Of a stretch of 64,000 bases of DNA, positions 50,325 through 59,248 are shown piece by piece. Source of the DNA: MKUN01 sp964481425 (GTDB lineage Bacteria > Bacteroidota > Bacteroidia > Chitinophagales > Chitinophagaceae); assembly GCA_964481425.1 (NCBI GenBank), contig CAYZTM010000009.1, positions 1-64,000 of the forward strand, given 5' to 3'. Each line of letters opens with the position of its first letter. The stretch's first letter is position 1. The notes below the pieces were generated by a model that searched no databases, had not been told where the DNA came from, and worked only from the letters and a program-made list of their open reading frames with translations. Made by a program: the position numbers and the translations under genes.

Positions 50325-52104
50325 TGCCATTCACTGCTCCCTGCTCCGGGTTGGGCAGGTCAGCATTTTGCGTTTTTTCCACTACCTCGCGGATAATATT
50401 ATCAAGGCCTGTAGAGGCAAACTTGATGCCTTCCAGTATCTCCTGGTTCATCGGGTCAGCAGGGTCTGTATAATTAAATAACTGGGCCAATCCTAATATA
50501 CTGGCCACCGGCCCGCGTACCTTGTGCGATTGCAGCCAGGCTATCTCTTTCAGCACTTCGTTCTGCGCTTCTATCTTCAGCATTTTCTTTTTCTCATCGG
50601 TTATATCGCGCAGGTACACCGTAAGCCCCACCCTGGCGGGTTGTACATTTATAAAGAGCCATTTCTCGAACTCCGGATAATATTCCTCGAAAGACACCGC
50701 CTCACCCATGACCATGGCCTTCTGCTGCGCCTTATAAAATTCCTTATCCTCGAAGCCGGGGAACACATCCCAAAGGTCATGACCGATGATCTCGCCACGC
50801 TTCATGTCCAGTATCCGTTCAAACTCCTTATTGATATAGGTCAGGTGCCAATCGGCATCTACCGCATAGAACCCCTCTGCTATACTCTCCAATATGGCCG
50901 ACATCTCTTTTACATTATCGCGCAGTTTATTTTCCACAGCCCTTAGTTGAGTAACGTCCAGCGTGATACCTGTTATCACCCTGTCGCCGCTCCTTTTATC
51001 CTTCTTCATTACCGCGCGGGTAACCAGCGTTTTCAGCGAGCCATCCCTATGGTAGATGCGATACTCCATCGATATTTTACTTACCACCGGCAACAAGCTA
51101 AGCGTCTCAGCCACTTTTTTCCGGTCATCGGGATGGACGATATTGGTCAGTATATTCTTGTCATTGATGATCTCTCCCGGCGTATAGCCATATACCTGGA
51201 AACAGGCATCGTTGATGTAAAGCACACTAAAATCTGCCGCTTCACAAGACCAGATCACCTCCTCTGTAGCCGACAGCACACTATCGAACTGTTCATTTTG
51301 TTGCCTGATGACCTCATTAAGTTCTTCATTCTTTTGCTCCATCAACACTTTATTGTTGATGTCGAAAGCAAGCATTACCCCTGCCTTCCGGCCTTCAAAA
51401 CTGGTATTGTGTATATATACCTGAGCATAAAAGCGCTGGCCATCTTTTTTTATCAACCGCCGCCTGCCGCTATTATAAAAGCTGTTAATTGCCGGGAGCT
51501 TTACGGTCTCCATCTGTGTATAAGCATCATCAGGGGCTCTTATACCCGATATATCCATCTTCAGGAACTCCTCCCGTGTATAGCCATATGTATCCATTGC
51601 CGCAGCATTAACGGCAAGGAATTTCAAGGTAGCGCTATCATATATGAACATGGGGATCGGGCTGTCCTCGAACAGCTTCAGGTAGTCGGTACGCGCATTA
51701 TCGAGTGTATTATAGAAATGCTTGCGGGCAATGGCACATTGCAGGCTGTCCTGTAACGCTCGGCTATCATACACACCCTTAACAAGATAATCTTCGGCGC
51801 CTTCCTGCAGCAGGCCAAGTGCAGTTTTAACATTGCGGGCACGTGTCAGTAGAATGACGGGCACCCGAATGAATATCTTTTGCAACTGCCTGAAAGTACT
51901 TACCGGGCTGGGCTCTATAAGAGAAAGATTAATGAATATAACCTCGAGCATTTCGTCCGGTACGGACAAAATATCACTTATAGAATTAAACTTCAGGATC
52001 TCATTTCCCGAGTAGCCAATGTCCAGTAACTGCTGACTCAGGAGGCCAAAATCATCATTGTTATCTTCTACTATTAATATCTTTTTCCTTGGCTTGTTGA
52101 GCAT
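50314..52104 (-). CDS. Receiver-PAS sensor protein with degenerate phosphoacceptor and no ATPase domain
   Basis: A 596-residue protein. Residues 8-125 are a receiver: IVEDNNDDFGLL supplies the acidic pair, LLTRAR the Thr and DYLVKG the Lys, but the phosphoacceptor position reads IFINLSL, with Asn where Asp is expected. Then come at least three PAS domains (about 138-255, 275-395 and 405-525; SPIPMFIYDSATLKFLAVN, EEVIWSCEAADFSVLYIND, AILESIAEGFYAVDADWHL). A dimerisation/His-box-like end (WLQSHKVRGPVASILGLAQ) stops without an HATPase domain. So the receiver is probably constitutive and the protein may lack kinase activity of its own, acting as a signal input or adaptor. Confidence 0.83.
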   Translation of the reverse strand: MLNKPRKKILIVEDNNDDFGLLSQQLLDIGYSGNEILKFNSISDILSVPDEMLEVIFINLSLIEPSPVSTFRQLQKIFIRVPVILLTRARNVKTALGLLQEGAEDYLVKGVYDSRALQDSLQCAIARKHFYNTLDNARTDYLKLFEDSPIPMFIYDSATLKFLAVNAAAMDTYGYTREEFLKMDISGIRAPDDAYTQMETVKLPAINSFYNSGRRRLIKKDGQRFYAQVYIHNTSFEGRKAGVMLAFDINNKVLMEQKNEELNEVIRQQNEQFDSVLSATEEVIWSCEAADFSVLYINDACFQVYGYTPGEIINDKNILTNIVHPDDRKKVAETLSLLPVVSKISMEYRIYHRDGSLKTLVTRAVMKKDKRSGDRVITGITLDVTQLRAVENKLRDNVKEMSAILESIAEGFYAVDADWHLTYINKEFERILDMKRGEIIGHDLWDVFPGFEDKEFYKAQQKAMVMGEAVSFEEYYPEFEKWLFINVQPARVGLTVYLRDITDEKKKMLKIEAQNEVLKEIAWLQSHKVRGPVASILGLAQLFNYTDPADPMNQEILEGIKFASTGLDNIIREVVEKTQNADLPNPEQGAVNGIKA

Positions 52105-52148
52105 ATTGAGTCATTACCTCTCCCTCCCTCAAAATGCAACGTGATAGA

Positions 52149-52233
52149 TGTGGGCTCAAAGTTAAATAAAAGTTAAAAGCCAGTTAGTTATAAAGCCAGC
52201 TTAACCAAGCTTTAACTATAAGCAGCTCCCACA
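52149..52233. repeat. Array of GTTAA/TTAAC motifs upstream of the PAS gene
   Basis: GTTAA occurs at 52161 and 52172, GTTAGTTA at 52183, and TTAAC at 52201 and 52212. Outer arms TGTGGG (52149) and CCCACA (52228), AGTTAAA with TTTAACT, and a perfect AGCTT-aacc-AAGCT hairpin give a nested symmetry. It could be an operator cluster or a small RNA-like structure. The minus-strand -7 box TAACTTTG (52157-52164) falls inside it. Confidence 0.45.
52157..52164 (-). promoter_or_regulatory. -7 box (TAACTTTG) of the PAS gene
   Basis: TAACTTTG on the minus strand, 52 bp before the ATG at 52104. It is embedded in the GTTAA motif array, so a regulator binding there would affect this promoter. Confidence 0.45.
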
Positions 52234-52321
52234 GTACCTGATCGGAACATTTTATCCCGAAATAAGTGAAACGGCTTGAAGTCATAAGATTAAGTCACAT
52301 TTATTTTTATAATACTATGGC

Positions 52322-52352
52322 TTGTCTATGAATTATTTTGATTATACCTTTG
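52322..52352 (+). promoter_or_regulatory. Promoter of the exopolysaccharide operon
   Basis: TTG (52322-52324), 20 bases, TACCTTTG (52345-52352) followed by C. Transcription would start near 52359, leaving about 180 nt before the wzc-like ATG. Confidence 0.65.
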
Positions 52353-52539
52353 CACTAATTCCATTATAGAGGAAACGCAAGCCTGTATCTTAAGGCTCCC
52401 GGAATTATAAACAAAACGCTTTTATCTACCCTTAAAAATTAAACGCACCATTATGGTGTGTATTGTTGTGCGCAATAGCCCCATGCTCATTGCAGGGGAA
52501 TAGTGCATAAAAAAACTGGATCATCATAAAACACCATAC
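52353..52539 (+). promoter_or_regulatory. Structured 5' leader of the exopolysaccharide operon
   Basis: TAATTCC (52356-52362) pairs with GGAATTA (52401-52407) around an inner AGCCT/AGGCT hairpin (52380-52384, 52393-52397). CACCA-TTA-TGGTG (52446-52458) and CCCC-aTGC...GCA-GGGG (about 52480-52498) follow. There is no obvious terminator T-tract. Leaders of such operons in this phylum are known sites of processive antitermination, but no specific element was recognised. Confidence 0.4.
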
Positions 52540-54930
52540 ATGCAGGCACAGCCACGGGCACAAAGCGTTACCGGGAAACAAAATTCCAAACGTGAGGATT
52601 TTGATATAAAAAAAGTATTGGCAAAAGTATTGGGCAACTGGCTGTTGTATGCTGTGTGCCTGGTGATCGCATTTGCATTGGCCTACCTATACCTGCGCTA
52701 CAGCACACCGGTATATAAAATACATGCTTCGGTACTCATAAAAGACGATAAAAAAACCGGCGATCTCGATAATACGGAGCTACTACAGGACCTGGGCCTT
52801 ACATCCAGCGGAAAGAATGTAGACAATGAGGCCGAGATATTCAAAAGCCGTACCCTGATGCTGGATGTGGTAAAAGACCTGCAGCTAAATGTGGGCTACT
52901 TCGTTACCGGGAATGTAAAGACAGATGAATCTTTCCACAATCGCCCTTTCAACATGCGCTTCATCCCCTTATTTGAAGACTCCATTAAAAACAAATCATA
53001 CAAATACCAGGTCAAACTCTCAGGTACCACCGGCTTCGAGATAAGCAATGAGCAGATAGATAAAAAAGGTCATTGGGGCGACACACTTATACTGGCACCC
53101 GGGCGGGTAATAATGGAACGCACTTATTTTCCGTTCCTTAAAGGAATAGACGAATATACTGTTAGCATTACCAGCTACAAGAACGCCGTAAAAAAATACA
53201 TGAGCGCTCTGAGCGTACAGATCGCCAACAAACAGGCAAGCATCATAGACCTTACACTGGATGAAAAGACCCCTGAGAAGGGAGAAGCGATAGTTAATAA
53301 ACTGATAAAAGTGTATATGCAGGCCAGTGTGGACGACAAGAACCAGATAGCCGATAGTACCATAGGCTTCATTGACGCCAGGTTACAACTGGTGGGCCAG
53401 GAGCTTACCGATATAGAAAAAGAGATACAAAACTTCAAACAGGCTAACACATTTACCGACCTCTCCGAACAATCAAAAGTATTGCTGAACAGCAACGAAG
53501 ATGTATTCAACGAATTATCGAAACAGGAAGTGCAGCTCAATATCATTTCATCGCTGGAGCAGTACCTGAAAGACAACGGGAACAGTCGCAGGATAGTACC
53601 CGCTTCCCTTACCATTCAGAATGACATATTGAACACTCTTATTGACAAATACAATACCCTGCAACTGGAAAGGCAACGTATGCTGGTGAGTAATACCGAG
53701 GATAATCCGGTAGTGAAGAATTTCGACCAGCAATTAGACAATATTAAGGCCGACCTGATGGAAAGCATGGCCTCCGTAAAGCGCAGCATGGAGGTAAGCG
53801 TTTCTTCCATGCGTCAGCAGGCCGGTGCCGTGAACGATAAACTGCGCCAGTTACCTCCTAAAGAGCGTATTTATCTTGAGTATTCACGTCAGCAGAATAT
53901 TAAGCAAGAGCTATACCTCTTCCTGCTTAAAAAACGTGAAGAAACCGCCATTTCCAAATCATCTACACTTGCCAATGCACGCATCATAGATGCCGGAGCG
54001 GCTGATGAGGACCCCTTCAAGCCCAAAAAGTCCTCTGTCTTGATGGTGTCTTTGCTGTTGGGCCTGCTGGTACCATCAGCCTTTCTTTACCTGAAAGAGA
54101 TATTAAGCCATAAGATCACCAGCAAAACAGACATTACCAGCGCTACCAGCCTGCCTATAATAGCCGAGATCGGCCATTTTGATGGCGACAACTCCGTAGC
54201 TGTGAGCATGAACTCTACCTCACCATTATCGGAACAGTTCAGGGCACTGCGTACTAACCTGCAGTTTACCATGACAGCAGAAAATGGCAAGACGGTACTC
54301 CTTACATCCAGCATGAGTGGAGAGGGTAAATCCTTCGTGGCCATCAATCTCGCCATAACCCTGGCTTTATCCGGTAAGAAAGTGGTATTGATGGAGCTGG
54401 ATCTGCGAAAGCCGAAAATATCCAAACACCTTGGCCTCGACAACCGTTATGGATTCAGCAACTTCATCATCAAGCAGGCGGAGTACAGCCAGGTATTGCT
54501 GCCATCCGGGCTGGAGGATAGTATGTATGTGATACCATCCGGCCCTATACCCCCTAACCCTGCTGAACTATTGATGATGCCGCGTGTGGAGCAATTATTC
54601 ACACAACTGAAAAAGGATTTTGACTATATCATTATAGATAGTGCACCTGTCGGCCTTGTGACCGACGCGCAGTTATTGGCAAAATATGCCGATACATCGC
54701 TTTATGTGATACGCCAGGGCTATACCCTGAAACCCCAGTTACAAATACCGGAAAGCATAGCTAATGAAGATAAGATGCAGCACCTGCACCTTGTAGTGAA
54801 TGATGTGAAGCTGAACTACGGTTATGGTTACGGATACGGTTATGGATACGGTTATGGATATGGGTATGGCGGCTACGGCAATGAAGAAAAGAAAACCAGC
54901 AGGTGGAAAAGGATTTTCTTTAAGAAATAA
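52540..54930 (+). CDS. Wzc-type polysaccharide co-polymerase and tyrosine autokinase
   Basis: A 796-residue protein with two membrane helices (about residues 33-53 and 500-520) framing a Wzz-type periplasmic domain with coiled-coil segments. The cytosolic BY-kinase has Walker A SSMSGEGKSF (about 589), Walker A' VVLMELDLRKPK (about 614) and Walker B DYIIIDSAPVG (about 695). The C-terminus carries (YG)9-G-YG, ten tyrosines in 21 residues, the cluster that such kinases phosphorylate on themselves. It sets chain length and drives export of capsule or exopolysaccharide. It is the first gene of the operon; no wza-like outer-membrane gene is seen upstream. Confidence 0.93.
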   Translation: MQAQPRAQSVTGKQNSKREDFDIKKVLAKVLGNWLLYAVCLVIAFALAYLYLRYSTPVYKIHASVLIKDDKKTGDLDNTELLQDLGLTSSGKNVDNEAEIFKSRTLMLDVVKDLQLNVGYFVTGNVKTDESFHNRPFNMRFIPLFEDSIKNKSYKYQVKLSGTTGFEISNEQIDKKGHWGDTLILAPGRVIMERTYFPFLKGIDEYTVSITSYKNAVKKYMSALSVQIANKQASIIDLTLDEKTPEKGEAIVNKLIKVYMQASVDDKNQIADSTIGFIDARLQLVGQELTDIEKEIQNFKQANTFTDLSEQSKVLLNSNEDVFNELSKQEVQLNIISSLEQYLKDNGNSRRIVPASLTIQNDILNTLIDKYNTLQLERQRMLVSNTEDNPVVKNFDQQLDNIKADLMESMASVKRSMEVSVSSMRQQAGAVNDKLRQLPPKERIYLEYSRQQNIKQELYLFLLKKREETAISKSSTLANARIIDAGAADEDPFKPKKSSVLMVSLLLGLLVPSAFLYLKEILSHKITSKTDITSATSLPIIAEIGHFDGDNSVAVSMNSTSPLSEQFRALRTNLQFTMTAENGKTVLLTSSMSGEGKSFVAINLAITLALSGKKVVLMELDLRKPKISKHLGLDNRYGFSNFIIKQAEYSQVLLPSGLEDSMYVIPSGPIPPNPAELLMMPRVEQLFTQLKKDFDYIIIDSAPVGLVTDAQLLAKYADTSLYVIRQGYTLKPQLQIPESIANEDKMQHLHLVVNDVKLNYGYGYGYGYGYGYGYGYGGYGNEEKKTSRWKRIFFKK
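54817..54879 (+). repeat. Hexanucleotide Tyr-Gly repeat at the wzc-like 3' end
   Basis: Nine TAY-GGN codon pairs in a row (54817-54870), then GGC and one more TAC-GGC. The codons vary (tac/tat with ggt/gga), so it is not a perfect DNA repeat, but its 6-bp period could still slip and change the number of tyrosines. Confidence 0.8.
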
Positions 54931-54941
54931 GGACCATTGTT

Positions 54942-54959
54942 TTTTATACCGGTATAAAA
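54942..54959. repeat. 18-bp perfect palindrome between the wzc-like and flippase genes
   Basis: TTTTATACCGGTATAAAA is self-complementary, in the 54-bp gap between the two genes. It could be an operator, a protein-binding palindrome or an mRNA hairpin; there is no T-tract following. Confidence 0.45.
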
Positions 54960-54984
54960 TTGTTGTGCATCGTAAAATCAGGAA

Positions 54985-56256
54985 GTGAGTAAACACAGGT
55001 CATTAAAAACAAATTTTCTCTTCGCGCTGGCGGGCAATATGGTCTACATGGTTTGCCAATACTTTATCCTTATGCTTTTCACAAAGAATTACAGCAGCGG
55101 GATAGTGGGGGGATACCTTTTTTCCATAGCATTTGTAGCGCCCATAGTTATATCGGCCGATATGCAGTTGCGCAGTTTCTACGTTACAGAGAAATCCGCA
55201 TCCCTGGGCTTTCATGAGTACCAGGGTTTTCGCATCATGTCCAATTCCCTGGCCCTCGTTGTCGTTGCCATCATGGGGTATATACTTCAACAGCAGTTGT
55301 TCCTTACGATAATGCTTATCGGGGGCATAAAAATAATAGAGAACCAGGTGGATATGTACTATGCCTCTGTGCAGCGCATCGAACGCATGGACTACATTGC
55401 AGTCTCCAAGATGGTGCGTGGCCTTACCACACTTACTATGGTATTTATCTGTATTAAGGCAGGCTTCACCGTTGATACTATCTTACTCCTCTGGCTATCT
55501 TTATGGATCACCTTCCTGGTATTCGACGCCAACCTCTCCCTGAAGATCAGCCACCTGGCGAAGCGTACCGGCAAGTTCTTCGATGTCAAATCAATGATCG
55601 CTATCTTGAAAGTATGCATACCAGCGCTTATACTCCTGGTCGTTTTCCAGTACTACTCTAATTTCCCTAACTATGTAGTTAAAGGCAAACTCGGGCTTTC
55701 TGCATTGGCCATATTCGGTTCCATAATCTATTTCCGCTCCATAGGGGCACAGGTTATTAACCCAATGGGCGCGGTCATTGCACCCCGGCTATCAGACTAT
55801 TGGCGTACTGAACGCTATGCCGATTTCAACCACCTGCTTGGTCGTACCACTTTTCTTGCTTTTTTATTGGGGCTTGCCGGCATACTGGTGGCGCTGCCGT
55901 TTGGTAAGCAGATACTGCAACTGGTATATACCAAAGAATATGCGCAACACAGTATGCTGCTGGTACTCGTCATGGTATATTGCATGGCCACCTACCTGTA
56001 TGTGTTCCTGGGTACAGCACTTACCTGCCTGCGGGTGCATTGGATCAAAGTCCCGATACACATCATTGCCTTCGCGGTATTGGCAGCGCTTACCTATTGG
56101 CAATACGCCTCGCTTACACTGACGAAGATCGTCATCAATATGATCATTGCGGAATCATTGACATTCCTGTTATATACACTTTCATTTATCGTATTGTACA
56201 ACAAAATAAAGGACAATGGGTTTGCTGCAAAGGGCATATTTAAAAATATTGGCTAG
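54985..56256 (+). CDS. Polysaccharide flippase-like membrane protein (Wzx type)
   Basis: A 423-residue protein with a GTG start at 54985. About 11-12 hydrophobic helices are spread over the whole length (FALAGNMVYMVCQYFILMLF, LALVVVAIMGYILQ, VCIPALILLVVFQYYSNFP, FLAFLLGLAGILVALPFG, MLLVLVMVYCMATYLYVFLG), in the 'LFALAG..VY...Q....' layout of the MATE/MVF-like polysaccharide exporters. It would flip lipid-linked repeat units across the inner membrane. It shares 41 bp with the acyltransferase gene, a sign of translational coupling. Confidence 0.82.
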   Translation: MSKHRSLKTNFLFALAGNMVYMVCQYFILMLFTKNYSSGIVGGYLFSIAFVAPIVISADMQLRSFYVTEKSASLGFHEYQGFRIMSNSLALVVVAIMGYILQQQLFLTIMLIGGIKIIENQVDMYYASVQRIERMDYIAVSKMVRGLTTLTMVFICIKAGFTVDTILLLWLSLWITFLVFDANLSLKISHLAKRTGKFFDVKSMIAILKVCIPALILLVVFQYYSNFPNYVVKGKLGLSALAIFGSIIYFRSIGAQVINPMGAVIAPRLSDYWRTERYADFNHLLGRTTFLAFLLGLAGILVALPFGKQILQLVYTKEYAQHSMLLVLVMVYCMATYLYVFLGTALTCLRVHWIKVPIHIIAFAVLAALTYWQYASLTLTKIVINMIIAESLTFLLYTLSFIVLYNKIKDNGFAAKGIFKNIG

Positions 56257-56737
56257 GGTCTCTCCTCGTACCTTTTACAAAAAGGTAGGCGTGCATGTCG
56301 GCAAGGGCACGCGCATCATGGGTTCGCTGTATAGGATATTCAGCGAAGAGGCCTATCTCATCAGCATAGGTGAAGATTGCCTCCTATCCAGCGAAGTGAC
56401 CTTACTGACCCACGACGGATCGGTAGATGTGATCAGGAATGAATTTCCCCGGGCCGACAGGATAAAACCTGTCACCATTGGTAACAACGTTTTTATCGGG
56501 TATCGTACCATTGTGATGCCGGGAGTGACCATTGGCAGCAATGTGGTGATAGGAGCAGGATCAGTAGTGAATAAAGATGTACCCTCAAATACGGTATATG
56601 CCGGGGTACCTGCAAAGTTTATTAAGACAATTGAGGAATATAAAGAATCGATAATACCGCAACTGACCGAGTTAAAACATCTCAGTTATAAAGAAAAAAG
56701 AGAAGCCCTGCTGAAACATTTCGGAAAGCAGAATTGA
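56216..56737 (+). CDS. Hexapeptide-repeat acyltransferase
   Basis: A 173-residue left-handed beta-helix protein: GKGTRIMGS, ISIGEDCLLSSEVTLLTHDG, VTIGNNVFIGYRTIVMPGVTIGSNVVIGAGSVVNKDVPSNTVYAGVPAKFI (read in pieces), with a catalytic His in LLTHDG. It is of the O-acetyltransferase (WbbJ/VatD-like) kind. It probably adds an acetyl group to a sugar of the repeat unit. It overlaps the flippase gene end by 41 bp and the polymerase start by one base. Confidence 0.87.
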   Translation: MGLLQRAYLKILARVSPRTFYKKVGVHVGKGTRIMGSLYRIFSEEAYLISIGEDCLLSSEVTLLTHDGSVDVIRNEFPRADRIKPVTIGNNVFIGYRTIVMPGVTIGSNVVIGAGSVVNKDVPSNTVYAGVPAKFIKTIEEYKESIIPQLTELKHLSYKEKREALLKHFGKQN

Positions 56738-58074
56738 TGTCTTATAGTAACCGGATATTGATAGCCATACTCACCATGGCAGCATGTATAGCGCTGTTCC
56801 TGTATGCGCCCGCCGCGCGCAGCTCAGGCTATTCGGCATACGTATGCCTGCTATCCGGGCTTTGCCTCTACCTCAACATCCGGTATTCGGTGCGGGGCTT
56901 ATGGTCTGCCAGTTCTATATTCATCGTCATTTTCTGGTGCTTTCACTTCGGTGTTATCTTGTCCAATGCTGCCGGGTTGAATATAGCTTCAGCTACCGGC
57001 AACGATATATTCTGGCGTTGGATCGATAGTCCCTATTATACCAATGCCGAGGGTCTGGCGCTCCTGGGTATTGCTGCCTTTACATTCATCACGCTCCTAA
57101 GGTCCAACAAGTATCCCGAAGAAGAAGAGGAAGATATCACAGAGCATCTTTCGGAATCCCCTTACTACCGCCCGCTTACAGTACTCGGTTATGCACTCTT
57201 ATTAGGTGGTATCAGTGGCTGGTTCTATATCATGCTGAGCATGGGCGGTGTTAGTGCTTTATTTGCAGGCTATGCATTCTACCTGCGCTTTATCGAGAAC
57301 TATCCGCTCATCTCCACTATATACTGGGCCATTGGTGTGGGCCTAGCAATGCTCGGGGTAATTAACGACTGGAAAAAGATACGTCCCGGCATTCTCATAT
57401 TCGTAGGCTGGAGTCTCATCGCATTCGTAATGGGGCTGAGGGGTGAGGTACTCTACCCCGCATCTGCCTTCCTCGTTACCTATTCGCGTCAAACCAGGCT
57501 GCCACAGAGCCCGTGGTTGCTGGTCATACCCGTCATATTACTCTCACTCATCTCTTTTGTGCGGGTATACAGGGTAGACGAACAGGTAAACTCAGAAAGT
57601 TTTAACCCTATTTATGGGCTGCTTGAGTTGGGTGGCTCGCTGCAAACGGTCGTCATAGCCGAGGATTGGGTACACAACGGTACCGATCATTTCCACTATG
57701 GAGAAACCATCTGGGCCCCTTTCGACAGGCTGCTCGATAGGGTCATCCTGGCCAACCGGGCCGACGGCGGTAAAGACATGCGGCTAATGAATGTGGCCAT
57801 GAGTGAACGCAATGGGCCCTATGGCTTTTCGCCTATCGCAGAGGGTTACATCAATATGGGTGCAACAGGTGTGGTCATACTGATGATGCTATTATCAATC
57901 CTGCTCAACTATTTCGACACAAGGCCTGTAGGTATTTTAACCGACCCGCTTACAGGTGGTATCACTTTTATTTTATTCACCTTCGTCAGGAACTCGTTCT
58001 CCCACATACCGGGACAAACCTTATTACTGGCAACGATCATCATGTTAACATATGGAATATTCAGAAAACGGTAA
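56737..58074 (+). CDS. O-antigen/exopolysaccharide polymerase-like membrane protein (Wzy type)
   Basis: A 445-residue protein starting at ATG 56737, which shares its A with the stop codon of the acyltransferase gene; a TTG one codon earlier is not used. About 11 membrane helices are visible, with a long periplasmic loop between them (about residues 270-360, RVDEQVNSESFNP ... HFHYGETIWAPF). This layout, and the position after a flippase and before glycosyltransferases, fits Wzy, which links repeat units on the periplasmic side. Wzy proteins share little sequence, so the call rests on layout and context. Confidence 0.75.
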   Translation: MSYSNRILIAILTMAACIALFLYAPAARSSGYSAYVCLLSGLCLYLNIRYSVRGLWSASSIFIVIFWCFHFGVILSNAAGLNIASATGNDIFWRWIDSPYYTNAEGLALLGIAAFTFITLLRSNKYPEEEEEDITEHLSESPYYRPLTVLGYALLLGGISGWFYIMLSMGGVSALFAGYAFYLRFIENYPLISTIYWAIGVGLAMLGVINDWKKIRPGILIFVGWSLIAFVMGLRGEVLYPASAFLVTYSRQTRLPQSPWLLVIPVILLSLISFVRVYRVDEQVNSESFNPIYGLLELGGSLQTVVIAEDWVHNGTDHFHYGETIWAPFDRLLDRVILANRADGGKDMRLMNVAMSERNGPYGFSPIAEGYINMGATGVVILMMLLSILLNYFDTRPVGILTDPLTGGITFILFTFVRNSFSHIPGQTLLLATIIMLTYGIFRKR

Positions 58075-59158
58075 GAAGAGGGTGCTGCATATATTCGGCA
58101 TACTTAACAGGGGCGGGGCTGAAACCCGCACACTCGCCTTTATGCGGCGCAATAAGGATGCCCCGGTCATTTTCGATTTTATAGTGCTTACCGGCGCCCG
58201 GGGCATCCTTGATGACGAATTCAGGCAGGTGATCAAAGGTGAGATTAACTATATACGTCTCGACCGTTCTTTCTTTTTCAAATACATTCGTTTACTCCGG
58301 AAGAATAAATACTATGCGATACACTCACATGTATTATTGGTCTCAGCACTTTTCCTGATGATAGCGCGCTTTGCAGGTGTACCTGTTCGCATCGCTCACC
58401 TAAGAAGCACCGGCAGTGGTGTGAAAACAACATTTAGAAAACTGAGAGATGTACTGCTCAGGAGTATGATGCTACGTTTTGCAACTAACATTGTAACAGT
58501 ATCTGAAAGTGTGGCAAAAGCGATCTTTAAAGAAAATTATGCACGTTATTCAAAAATAAAGGTCATCTACAACGGCTTTGCCCTCATCGAGAACAAATCA
58601 GTAAAAAGTAACAGAAAAGTTAAAATTGGACATATTGGTCGCTTCGACCCCTCTAAGAACCACATGTTCCTGTCTGAGATATATGATATGGTCTGCACCG
58701 AAGACCCTGATGTCACCTGCTCCATGACCGGCAAACTAGATAACAATATCTATCCTGTAGTTGCCACTTCACTAAAAAAGTGGACTGATCCGGGCAGGGT
58801 GATCATTCAAAGCGAGAACAGTAACATACCCGGTGAGCTCAGCACCTATGACATCCTCATTTCCACCAGCCTGTGGGAAGGCTTACCCGGCGCTATTATT
58901 GAGGCGCTCTCGGCCGGTGTGCCCGTGTTGGCAAGCGGTATAGAACCCAATAAGGAAGTAGCATCAAAGCTCGAAGGCATTACAATAGTGGATGGATGGG
59001 ATAAGAACGAGTGGAAGAAACAAGTTTTAACACTTATTAACAAAGTGCGGAATTCGGATAAGCAGGACACTGTAAAGCAGCTACAGGCCTCGTTTTTAGC
59101 CAGTCCGTTCTATTATAAAAACACTGATAACGAATTGTTAAAAATCTATAAGGTATAA
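58052..59158 (+). CDS. Glycosyltransferase, family GT4-like (first)
   Basis: A 368-residue GT-B protein: N-terminal VLHIFGILNRGGAETRTLAFM, the IHSHVLLVSALFL linker and the C-terminal nucleotide-sugar site, KIGHIGRFDPSKNHMFL, then DILISTSLWEGLPGAIIEALSAGVPVLAS. The E-x7-E pair lies in EGLPGAIIEAL. The NRGGAET start is typical of GT4. It overlaps the polymerase gene by 23 bp. Sugar and acceptor are unknown. Confidence 0.9.
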   Translation: MEYSENGKKRVLHIFGILNRGGAETRTLAFMRRNKDAPVIFDFIVLTGARGILDDEFRQVIKGEINYIRLDRSFFFKYIRLLRKNKYYAIHSHVLLVSALFLMIARFAGVPVRIAHLRSTGSGVKTTFRKLRDVLLRSMMLRFATNIVTVSESVAKAIFKENYARYSKIKVIYNGFALIENKSVKSNRKVKIGHIGRFDPSKNHMFLSEIYDMVCTEDPDVTCSMTGKLDNNIYPVVATSLKKWTDPGRVIIQSENSNIPGELSTYDILISTSLWEGLPGAIIEALSAGVPVLASGIEPNKEVASKLEGITIVDGWDKNEWKKQVLTLINKVRNSDKQDTVKQLQASFLASPFYYKNTDNELLKIYKV

Positions 59159-59198
59159 GAGAGTATATAGTATAAGCAGAAATAAAAAACAAATTTTA

Positions 59199-59229
59199 CA
59201 GTGTATTACCATCCCCGGGTAATTTACTG
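59199..59229 (+). other. Intra-operon hairpin upstream of the second glycosyltransferase gene
   Basis: CAGT-gt-ATTACC (59199-59210) pairs with GGTAAT-tt-ACTG (59218-59229) with a 2x2 internal loop and a 7-nt loop. It sits 19 bp before the next ATG in the only large gap (90 bp) of the operon; it may protect or shape the mRNA. Confidence 0.5.
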
Positions 59230-59248
59230 TTGACATATAGAGAGAGCC

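Noticed and set aside
50947..51756. Open frame of 269 codons opposite the PAS gene
   Set aside because: Antisense shadow; the opposite strand has recognisable PAS motifs.
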